Below are positions 1-5,637 of a DNA stretch of 5,637 nt, piece by piece. The DNA comes from VAZQ01 sp040510075 (GTDB lineage: Bacteria; Pseudomonadota; Alphaproteobacteria; Rhizobiales; Xanthobacteraceae). Every line of letters starts with the position of its first letter. Within the stretch, counting starts at the first letter, position 1. The translations under genes and the position numbers were made by a program. Under the pieces are notes generated by a model. It was not told where the DNA came from, ran no database searches, and saw only the letters and a program-made list of their open reading frames with translations. The stretch spans positions 1-5,637 of the forward strand of contig JBEVJT010000179.1 in the NCBI GenBank assembly GCA_040510075.1, read 5' to 3'.

Positions 1-304
1 TCGCAAAGGCGGCGCGCGGAGAACTGCACGATCCGGCGCAGCCGCTCGATCCTCTTTTCTATAGAGGCGAAGGGCGTTTGCAAGTACCCTTGAAGCCGTG
101 TTCACAGGCAAGACCGCCCATTCCGCTTTGCGCCCATCCTCGCCGTTCTCGTTGCTTGATCCTGCCCTCCAAACCCGACGTTCGTTCAGGAAGGGGGGCG
201 CCGGCTGCTCGAGGCCGTTCTCCGAAACCTCAGGGCGGCGGATTGTGATCTCCCAGCTCTCAAGCTTTCAAATGGGGCAGCATGTAAATAACACCTGGAT
301 ACAG
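1..304. other. Left-edge region without a supported gene
   Basis: No convincing gene is seen here. A plus-strand frame is open from the left edge to a TGA at 246-248. Its first 30 or so codons read like protein (GELHDPAQPLDPLFYRGEGR), but the rest is rich in Pro, Arg and Ser and looks non-coding. If real it would be the C-terminus of a gene starting outside the window. A minus-strand frame from a GTG at 105-103 is also open to the left edge, but has no good ribosome binding site. The stretch just downstream of the debranching-like gene (about 230-304) shows no strong hairpin followed by a T-run, so its terminator is not identified. Confidence 0.4.
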
Positions 305-2524
305 CTATTTGAGAAGTGCAAGGCGCAGCGTGCCTTCGCGCGAAAGCACGTTGACAGTGACATCTTGACCGTACCGGTGCAGGCGCACATCGACGCGCGA
401 TCCGCCAAGTCGAAGGTTGCGGATTACGACCTCGTTTAGAAAGCTCGGCATGACAGGGTCGCGGAACCGGATCTCATTTCGCTCGTGGGCGAGCTCGAGG
501 CCGAGGCAGGCTGCTAAGAGGCCAAACGAAGCCGCCGCCGACCAGGCCTGCGGCGAGCAGGCGACCGGATAGGCGGTCGGAGCACCGTTCGGTCTACGCA
601 TGAAGCCGCAGAACAACTCTGGCAAGCGCCGCGATTCTTGGTGCGTGGCCGCATTGAACAGACCCTCGAAGACTTGTGCCGCTTCCGCCTTAAAGCCGTA
701 GCGCGCAAAACCGAGGCCGATCAGCGCATTGTCGTGCGGCCACACTGAACCGTTGTGGTACGACATGGGATTATAACGGGCCTCGCCCTGAGCGATCGTG
801 CGGATACCCCACCCGCTGAACGACCCGCGGCTCATAAGAGTGTCGGCAGTACGGCGCGCTCGCTGCGGATCCGCAATGCCGGTGAAAAGGGCGTGGCCAG
901 CGTTTGACGAGCGAACGCGGCAGGGCCTCTTGGCGCCGTCGAGCGCGAGCGCGTAAGTGCCGACATCCGGACACCAGAACGCCCTCTCAAACTGATCACG
1001 TAAGGCCTCGGCTTCGCTGCTGAGCTTTGACGCAAGCGTCCGGTGATCAAACCGAGCAGCAACCGCTGCAATGGACCGTTTGGCTGCATAGACGTAGCCC
1101 TGGACTTCGCACAGCGCGATTGGCCCTTCCGCCAGCGAGCCGTCAGCATGGAAGATGGAATCGTACGAGTCCTTCCAGCCCTGATTTGCAAGGCCGCTGT
1201 CCGTCTCCCGATAGTATTCGACGAAGCCATCACTGTCGCGATCACCGTGCGCGTCGATCCAGCGCAGCGCCGCTTCGATGCTAGGCCAGATCTCAGAGAG
1301 AGTCGTGCGGTCCCCGGTGCGCTCGAAGTACATTCCGGCGAGCATCACGAAGAGCGGAGTCGCATCGACCGTGCCGTAGTAGCGGCGGAAAGGCACCTCG
1401 CCCAGGTTGGCCATCTCGCCATGGCGTCGCTCATGGAGGATCTTGCCGGGCTGGGCGTCGGAGCTCGCGTCAAAATCGGACGCTTGCGTGGCGGCGAGCG
1501 TGCGCAGCACGCCCCGGGCCACCGAGGGATCCGACCACAGCAGAAACATCGCCGCAACGATCCCGTCCCGCCCGAAGATGGTGCTGAACCACGGAATCCC
1601 GGCATATGGATAAGGACCGAGATCGCTGCGGGTGATCAGCGTATAGACATCGGAAGTGGCTCGGCAGGCGACTTCATCGAAGAGACCGTTAGAGCTGGCT
1701 ACCGTCGCAATCTGCGCGGTTGAAGCGCGCCGCGCCCGCCGCGCGTCTCGATACGCGAGAAAGAAATTGCCGACCCCGGCCGCCTCGCCCTCCTCGCAGG
1801 CGACGCTCACGAACACCGAGGTGTGCGCACCCGGTGCAACCTCGAGCTCGAATGTCGCCCGCATGGAGTCGAGCCGCTTCGGCGCGGGGCTGAAGTAGAG
1901 GACGGTGCGACGCTCGATGCCATCTAAACCCGCGTAACGAAACTCCGCCCGATTCGGCCGATGCGGATGGGCGGTTTGCCTCCCGTGGCGTAGGCGCTTC
2001 GTACCGCGAACTTCGAAGAGGTCGTGGAAATCCGCGCCGAAGAGGACATCGAGCCGCAGGCGTCTGCGAACCCGGTCGTAGTTCTTGATGTTGATGCGTT
2101 CATAGCAGACCGCCTTCCACAGGAACTTGGTTCGTTCCAAAAAAATTGTGTCCCGCGGCAGCTGATCGTGTTCAGCAAGCGCAACATCTGGATTCGTTAA
2201 ATCGACCGAAAGTGCCGCCTTGTCCTCGTGCATGGTCGAGCTCAGCAGAAGCGGCTTTTTACCCTCGATCCGCAACTCGTAATGCGACAGGTAGCGCGTA
2301 TCGCGGTAGAACAGTCCCTCTGCCGTGCCTTGGGCGGTACCGATATCGCCATAGCTGTCAAGCACGGCGAAGGCATCGCCGTGCTTCAGGGTGCGCAGCG
2401 GGCGATCAATAAGTGAGGTGTGTGTCTCGATCTCGTATTCGGCCGAAACGTTCGCCTTACGAGGATCGAGGTTTGTGGTTGGCTCGGCGTCGCCTGGAGC
2501 ATCCGTCATGTCCTGAGTTTCCAT
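305..2524 (-). CDS. Amylo-alpha-1,6-glucosidase / bacterial-type glycogen debranching enzyme-like protein
   Basis: This 739-residue cytoplasmic glycosidase has two parts. Residues about 37-240 match the N-terminal beta-rich domain of bacterial and archaeal debranching enzymes, with GLFYRDTRYLS at 70-80. Residues about 275-690 form an (alpha/alpha)6-barrel glycosidase of the amylo-alpha-1,6-glucosidase/GH63-like type. Visible barrel motifs are FGRDG (317-321), GTVDATPLF (384-392), NQGWKDSYDSI (447-457), YHNGSVWPHDN (589-599) and LPELFCGF (634-641). By analogy with related glycosidases, Asp452 in the WKDS motif and Glu636 in the ELF motif are the likely acid and base; that is inference. There is no GH13 glucanotransferase domain, so the true substrate may be a small glucoside or oligosaccharide rather than glycogen. 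The frame stays open to a TTG at 2617, but that extension has no ribosome binding site. I chose ATG 2524; ATG 2509 (734 residues) is equally possible. The gene lies 119 bp downstream of the glycosyltransferase on the same strand and is probably co-transcribed with it. Confidence 0.92.
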   Translation of the reverse strand: METQDMTDAPGDAEPTTNLDPRKANVSAEYEIETHTSLIDRPLRTLKHGDAFAVLDSYGDIGTAQGTAEGLFYRDTRYLSHYELRIEGKKPLLLSSTMHEDKAALSVDLTNPDVALAEHDQLPRDTIFLERTKFLWKAVCYERINIKNYDRVRRRLRLDVLFGADFHDLFEVRGTKRLRHGRQTAHPHRPNRAEFRYAGLDGIERRTVLYFSPAPKRLDSMRATFELEVAPGAHTSVFVSVACEEGEAAGVGNFFLAYRDARRARRASTAQIATVASSNGLFDEVACRATSDVYTLITRSDLGPYPYAGIPWFSTIFGRDGIVAAMFLLWSDPSVARGVLRTLAATQASDFDASSDAQPGKILHERRHGEMANLGEVPFRRYYGTVDATPLFVMLAGMYFERTGDRTTLSEIWPSIEAALRWIDAHGDRDSDGFVEYYRETDSGLANQGWKDSYDSIFHADGSLAEGPIALCEVQGYVYAAKRSIAAVAARFDHRTLASKLSSEAEALRDQFERAFWCPDVGTYALALDGAKRPCRVRSSNAGHALFTGIADPQRARRTADTLMSRGSFSGWGIRTIAQGEARYNPMSYHNGSVWPHDNALIGLGFARYGFKAEAAQVFEGLFNAATHQESRRLPELFCGFMRRPNGAPTAYPVACSPQAWSAAASFGLLAACLGLELAHERNEIRFRDPVMPSFLNEVVIRNLRLGGSRVDVRLHRYGQDVTVNVLSREGTLRLALLK

Positions 2525-2643
2525 TTCAGAAGCACGTGGGAAGTCCAGCGCTAGGGGTGCTGCCGAATCGATCGGACTGCAGCCATTAAGGACCACAATC
2601 CAAACCGCAACCCCCAACCAAGCGCGCCGGCTTCGTCCGCTAC

Positions 2644-3705
2644 CTATGCTGCCAGCGAGCTGGCGGGTGGGCGATCATATGTACCAGCAAGCAAGGCTTC
2701 ATAAGCCGCCGCGTAGTCATTGGCCATGCGGGTCGCCGTGAACCGTGCTTCGAAACATTGCCGCACTCGGTCGCGCCTCATACCCCGAACCACATGCACG
2801 GCTGACACCGCCTCATCGATCGAATCGACGACGAAACCGGAGATTTGGTCGTCGATCACCTCGGGAGCCGAACCGTGACGCCAGGCGATAACCGGCGTAC
2901 CCGCCGACATGGCCTCAATCATCACTAAGCCGAACGGCTCCGGCCAGTCGATCGGAAACAGGAGGGCAAGTGCGTCTCCAAGAAAGCCGCCTTTCTGCTG
3001 CTCATCGATCTCGCCAATGAACTCGATAAGGGGGTCGTCGAGAAGGGGCCTGATCACCTCCTCGAAATAGTCCTCGTCAACCTTGTCCACTTTCGCCGCG
3101 ATCTTGAGGGGGACTCCGGCGCGCTTCGCAATGTCAATTGCCCGGTCGGGGCGTTTCTCCGGGGCGATCCGGCCCAGAAAGGCAAGGTAATCGCCGCCCG
3201 CGGGGCTGTACGGGCATACCCAGGAGGGTAGGCCGTGGTAGACGGTCGCAAGCCAGTTCACATGGCCAGGCATAGGTCGCCGCTGGTCGTTCGAAATCGA
3301 GACCAGCGGCATATTGGGAAAGGCATGATAGACCGGATGAAAGTCGAGGAGATCCAGCCGACCGTGCAGCGTCGTCACGCACTTGTGGGCGAGATCCTGG
3401 AATAGCGGGTATTGCAGGAGATCGATATGGAAATGGATCACGTCGAACTGATCGGCGCGCCGGCGGACGTTGTTGAGCATTACGAGGTGGCTCGCGATAT
3501 GATCGCGGATGCCCGCCAACCTCAGCCCTTGTGGCACGCATGGAACCAGCTTTGCCGAGGTCTTGGAATCTCCGCTCGCGAATAGCGTGACCTCGTGCCC
3601 TTCCGCAACGAGCTCTTCCGTAAGCCAGGACACCACTCGCTCGGTGCCGCCGTAGAGCTTGGGCGGAACCGCCTCGGCCAGCGGGGCAATCTGGGCAATG
3701 CGCAC
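2644..3705 (-). CDS. Glycosyltransferase family 4 protein
   Basis: This is a 353-residue retaining GT-B glycosyltransferase that transfers a sugar from an activated donor, probably a nucleotide sugar, to an unknown acceptor. The N-terminal Rossmann domain begins RIAQIAP and carries the glycine-rich YGGTERVV loop at 18-25, HFHID at 91-95 and HGRLD at 114-118. The C-terminal donor-binding domain has GRIAPEKRP at 178-186, with the family's Arg and Lys. It also has the E-x7-E signature EPFGLVMIE, with Glu256 and Glu264, followed by AMSAGTPVIA. There is no signal peptide or membrane helix, so it acts in the cytoplasm. The start is GTG 3705: AGGAAGGA lies 7 nt upstream and the usual GT4 fold begins right there. 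An in-frame ATG at 3783 would add 26 residues without a ribosome binding site. It is first in a probable two-gene unit with the debranching-like gene and sits behind an EcfG-like promoter. Donor and acceptor cannot be told from sequence alone. Confidence 0.93.
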   Translation of the reverse strand: MRIAQIAPLAEAVPPKLYGGTERVVSWLTEELVAEGHEVTLFASGDSKTSAKLVPCVPQGLRLAGIRDHIASHLVMLNNVRRRADQFDVIHFHIDLLQYPLFQDLAHKCVTTLHGRLDLLDFHPVYHAFPNMPLVSISNDQRRPMPGHVNWLATVYHGLPSWVCPYSPAGGDYLAFLGRIAPEKRPDRAIDIAKRAGVPLKIAAKVDKVDEDYFEEVIRPLLDDPLIEFIGEIDEQQKGGFLGDALALLFPIDWPEPFGLVMIEAMSAGTPVIAWRHGSAPEVIDDQISGFVVDSIDEAVSAVHVVRGMRRDRVRQCFEARFTATRMANDYAAAYEALLAGTYDRPPASSLAA

Positions 3706-3712
3706 GGGAATT

Positions 3713-3720
3713 TCCTTCCT
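3713..3720 (-). promoter_or_regulatory. Shine-Dalgarno site that fixes the glycosyltransferase start
   Basis: Read on the minus strand this is AGGAAGGA, followed by the 7-nt spacer AATTCCC and then GTG at 3705. It is a near-ideal ribosome binding site. The competing upstream ATG at 3783 has nothing comparable, so this site decides the start codon. Confidence 0.85.
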
Positions 3721-3809
3721 TGTTTGGTGGATCCCGATGAACTCCACGGAGCGGAAGAAAGCCGGCATCAGCTCTCGTCGCATACGCGTTCGAACAAGCG
3801 CTTTGATTC

Positions 3810-3834
3810 AACCGTAACTTAAAATCTAGGTTCC
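3810..3834 (-). promoter_or_regulatory. Candidate EcfG (general stress sigma factor) promoter for the glycosyltransferase gene
   Basis: On the minus strand GGAAC (3834-3830) is followed by 17 nt and then GTT (3812-3810). The alphaproteobacterial EcfG/PhyR general-stress promoter is known as GGAAC-N16/17-CGTT. Here the -35 element and the GTT core match exactly with correct spacing; the base before GTT is G rather than C. Transcription would begin near 3803, giving a leader of about 98 nt before the GTG start. No other GGAAC element in the window has both correct spacing and a position upstream of a gene. The match is by eye and the site is untested. Confidence 0.6.
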
Positions 3835-3860
3835 ACAAATGATGGGCGCCGGCTCACCTG

Positions 3861-3866
3861 AAAGGA
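3861..3866 (+). promoter_or_regulatory. Shine-Dalgarno site of the MFS transporter gene
   Basis: AAAGGA lies 4 nt before ATG 3871. The spacing is slightly short but acceptable. It supports the chosen transporter start over the two ATGs at 3839 and 3842, which are out of frame with the transporter. Confidence 0.65.
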
Positions 3867-3870
3867 AACC

Positions 3871-5067
3871 ATGCCGTACGGTGCGTCGCTTGACTGGTTG
3901 AACTTTCTCCTGGCAGACGTGCGGGGCGGGCTCGGCCCCTACGTCAGCGTTTTTCTGCTGACCGAAGCTCATTGGGACCAGGCCACGATCGGCGCCGTCC
4001 TGACAGTTAGCGGGATTATCGGTATTACATTGCATACGCCGGTGGGCGCGCTTATCGACACGACCCATCGGAAACGGGCGCTCCTCATTACCGGCGTGGC
4101 TGCCCTGTCCATATGTGCGCTGTCGATCCCGTGTGCCCCGACAGTGCCGGTCGTGCTGGCAGCAGACATTACGATGGCTGTGCTCGGCGCGGTTTTCGCG
4201 CCGACTGTTGCCGCGATCACGCTGGGTCTTGTCGGACAGGACAGGCTCGCCGCTCGGCTGGGGCGGAACGCCGCCTTCGACCGCTTAGGAAATCTTGGGA
4301 TCGCCGCGATCGCCGGTGCTGTCGGCACTGCCTTCTCGCAAGTGGCGGTGTTTTATTTGGTGCCGTTCTTCGCTGCGCTCTCGGCCATAGCCATCCTGTC
4401 CATTCCGGCCGAAGCCATTGACCATGAACGGGCGCGCGGCCTCGATCACCGCGATCTGAACATAGATGAAGCGCACCCGGCCGGGTGGCGCGTGCTCCTG
4501 TCGCGCAGGCCGCTCCTGGTTCTTGCGGCGACCGCGGCGATGTTCCATTTCGCGAACGCGCCCATGCTCGCCCTCGCAAGCCAAAAACTCGCGCTGAGCC
4601 ATCCTGGGCGCGAAGCGGCCCTGACTTCGGCCGCAATCGTAGCTGCGCAACTCGCCACGATTCCGATGGCATTGCTCGTGGCGCGCGCGGACGTGCTCGG
4701 GCGCAAGCCACTCCTCGTTGCCGCATGCCTGGCCTTACCGCTGCGTGGGCTTCTCTTTGCAGTTGCCGATGAGCCTGCCTGGATCATCGCCGGACAGATC
4801 CTTGACGGCCTTGGAGGCGGGCTTTTCGATGCGTTGCTGCCGCTCATGCTGGCTGACATCATGCGAGGCACCGGCCGCTACAACGCGAGCCGAGGGTTCA
4901 TTAGCACCGTACAAGGGATTGGGGGATCCTTGAGCCAAGCGATAGCTGGCCTTGCGGTGGTGCATGGAGGTTATCAGTTCGCTTTTTTGGGACTTGCAGC
5001 GGCCGGCCTAAGCGCGCTGATGCTCGCCACCTTGGCGATGCCCGAAACGAGCCGACGGGCGGAGTAG
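3871..5067 (+). CDS. Major facilitator superfamily (MFS) transporter
   Basis: This 398-residue inner-membrane protein has about twelve hydrophobic helices in two six-helix halves. Approximate helices are 9-31, 38-58, 69-87, 92-115, 138-156, 158-179, 213-236, 250-270, 278-298, 302-328, 342-366 and 369-389. The halves are joined by a hydrophilic loop at about 181-211, rich in His, Asp, Glu and Arg. The loop between helices 2 and 3 carries an MFS motif A, GALIDTTHRKR at 59-69. A related ARADVLGRKP at 271-280 sits at the matching place in the second half. The opening, SLDWLNFLLADVRGGLGPYV (6-25), resembles a group of uncharacterised alphaproteobacterial MFS proteins, from memory only. Length is normal for MFS. 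It is transcribed away from the glycosyltransferase across a 165-bp shared control region and ends 47 bp before the end of the convergent small gene. Substrate and direction of transport are unknown; a drug or metabolite exporter is the commonest guess for such proteins. Confidence 0.92.
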   Translation: MPYGASLDWLNFLLADVRGGLGPYVSVFLLTEAHWDQATIGAVLTVSGIIGITLHTPVGALIDTTHRKRALLITGVAALSICALSIPCAPTVPVVLAADITMAVLGAVFAPTVAAITLGLVGQDRLAARLGRNAAFDRLGNLGIAAIAGAVGTAFSQVAVFYLVPFFAALSAIAILSIPAEAIDHERARGLDHRDLNIDEAHPAGWRVLLSRRPLLVLAATAAMFHFANAPMLALASQKLALSHPGREAALTSAAIVAAQLATIPMALLVARADVLGRKPLLVAACLALPLRGLLFAVADEPAWIIAGQILDGLGGGLFDALLPLMLADIMRGTGRYNASRGFISTVQGIGGSLSQAIAGLAVVHGGYQFAFLGLAAAGLSALMLATLAMPETSRRAE

Positions 5068-5114
5068 TTGTGCAAAAGGGGACGTGGGCCTCCCTGCCGA
5101 GCTCTCCCCCCCGT

Positions 5115-5468
5115 TTAGCGGCTGGGACGGCGCGAGCCTGCTCGATGCCCGGATACAAATGTCCTCTTGCTGGATCTCAATGTCGTCGGTTGCGCGCTGA
5201 GGCGCGCCCGTGAGGCCTGTTCGAGCACGCCTCTGTCTTCCAAGGCTGCCTGTTGTTCGAGTTCCTCAATCTTTTGCATAACGGCGCTGGGCCGCACCTC
5301 GAGGAGTTGCTCGCCGTCTGTCCCGAGAACATCAATTCGACAGCGCAAAGCCGGACCGAGATGCTGTCCGATGGTCCTTACTCTAACCGGAGGTCCTGCT
5401 CTCTTCCATTTGAGCCGAACGTACTCCTGCACAAGCTCGCCCACCGCCTGTCCGCTTTCATCCATCAT
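5115..5468 (-). CDS. Small hypothetical protein with a predicted C-terminal helix
   Basis: I do not recognise this 117-residue protein. Residues 1-24 are an acidic then basic amphipathic stretch (ELVQEYVRLKWKR at 11-23). Residues 27-60 look like beta strands, with alternating hydrophobic residues around RCRIDVLG. Residues 61-90 are a charged helix with Glu and Gln spacing suggestive of a short coiled coil (QKIEELEQQAALEDR). The tail from 98 is Arg- and Ser-rich. There is no signal peptide or membrane helix. The start is ATG 5468 because GGAGG lies 7 nt upstream; the next codon is also ATG. The frame stays open to the right edge, but the upstream part reads like non-coding sequence. A longer plus-strand frame over the same DNA is Cys- and Ser-rich and has no good ribosome binding site. 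The gene converges with the transporter gene, 47 bp apart. The strong start site makes translation likely; the function is open. Confidence 0.65.
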   Translation of the reverse strand: MMDESGQAVGELVQEYVRLKWKRAGPPVRVRTIGQHLGPALRCRIDVLGTDGEQLLEVRPSAVMQKIEELEQQAALEDRGVLEQASRARLSAQPTTLRSSKRTFVSGHRAGSRRPSR

Positions 5469-5475
5469 CCCGGAA

Positions 5476-5480
5476 CCTCC
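5476..5480 (-). promoter_or_regulatory. Shine-Dalgarno site of the small hypothetical gene
   Basis: On the minus strand GGAGG is followed by the 7-nt spacer TTCCGGG and the paired ATG codons at 5468 and 5465. This is the main evidence that the small gene is real and starts here rather than at the upstream in-frame GTG at 5582. Confidence 0.75.
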
Positions 5481-5637
5481 ATCTGGTCTGGTCGTGGTTG
5501 CCTCGCAGTTTCGGGTTAATGCGCAGGAGCTCGGTAACCTACAACCGGCGGTCCAGCGGCATGACGCTGGCGATCGGCTCACAGAGTTGCACTTCTCTGC
5601 TGGCTGAAGGTGGTCAGCATCGGAACGCTCTGCAAGG

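Noticed and set aside
98..439. 113-codon plus-strand frame overlapping the 3' end of the debranching-like gene.
   Set aside because: No ribosome binding site, low-complexity Ser/Arg/Pro-rich product, and its second half is antisense to a well-supported gene.
2122..2145. Inverted repeat GGAAC-N7-GTTCC next to a run of seven A (seven T on the coding strand), which might be a promoter, terminator or slippage site.
   Set aside because: It lies inside the debranching-like coding sequence. The GGAAC spacing does not fit an EcfG promoter, the T-run precedes rather than follows the hairpin on the transcribed strand, and the frame is intact on both sides.
2525..2643. Possible separate minus-strand promoter for the debranching-like gene (TTGCGG-N16-TAATGG).
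   Set aside because: Both elements are weak matches and such combinations are common by chance; co-transcription with the glycosyltransferase is simpler.
3803..3830. Possible plus-strand sigma-70 promoter for the transporter: TTGATT with TAAAAT or TCTAGG.
   Set aside because: TAAAAT is only 11 nt from TTGATT, and TCTAGG at 16 nt is a poor -10 match.
3839..3901. A 20-codon upstream frame (ATG 3839, stop TGA at 3899-3901) overlapping the transporter start out of frame.
   Set aside because: It has no ribosome binding site and a very short, unremarkable product, so it is likely chance.
5068..5114. Possible bidirectional terminator between the convergent transporter and small gene (GGGGA pairing with TCCCC).
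   Set aside because: The stem is only about 5 bp with a loop of more than 20 nt and no proper T-run follows.
5167..5607. 146-codon plus-strand frame antisense to the small hypothetical gene.
   Set aside because: The product is Cys- and Ser-rich without recognisable features and has no good ribosome binding site, whereas the opposite strand has a strong one.
5579..5637. Possible C-terminal tail of another minus-strand gene at the right edge, 18 codons ending in TGA at 5581-5579.
   Set aside because: It is too short to judge, and another frame is equally open there.
5622..5637. GGAAC at 5622-5626 on the plus strand as the start of a second EcfG promoter.
   Set aside because: The place where the GTT element would be lies beyond the window, so it cannot be assessed.

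Overview
The window is GC-rich DNA with codon use and gene types typical of Alphaproteobacteria, most likely a soil or plant-associated member of the Hyphomicrobiales (Rhizobiales). The taxonomic call rests on three points: overall base composition, close resemblance of the glycosyltransferase and debranching-enzyme-like proteins to families common in that group, and a sequence matching the alphaproteobacterial general-stress (EcfG) promoter. No rRNA, tRNA, CRISPR array, transposase or insertion-sequence ends were seen.

Layout, left to right. Positions 1-304 hold no convincing gene; a few frames are open at the left edge and could be the end of a neighbouring gene. A minus-strand pair follows. 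Transcription enters from about 3803 and runs leftward through a family 4 glycosyltransferase (3705-2644, GTG start with a strong ribosome binding site) and then a bacterial-type amylo-alpha-1,6-glucosidase/debranching-like protein (2524-305). Upstream of the pair, at 3834-3810 on the minus strand, is GGAAC-N17-GTT, close to the EcfG stress sigma-factor consensus. A divergent plus-strand gene (3871-5067) encodes a 12-helix major facilitator superfamily transporter. It converges with a small minus-strand gene (5468-5115) for an unrecognised 117-residue protein that has a very good ribosome binding site. The right end (5469-5637) holds only the upstream region of that small gene.

How the parts may fit together: the glycosyltransferase and the debranching-like glycosidase look like one transcription unit that could build and trim, or build and recycle, a glucose-containing oligosaccharide, glucoside or glucan under general stress. 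The stress link is inferred from one promoter match. No glycogen gene (glgA, glgB, glgC, glgP) is in the window, so a direct role in glycogen metabolism is not shown. The divergent transporter shares the 165-bp control region, but nothing in the sequence fixes its substrate.
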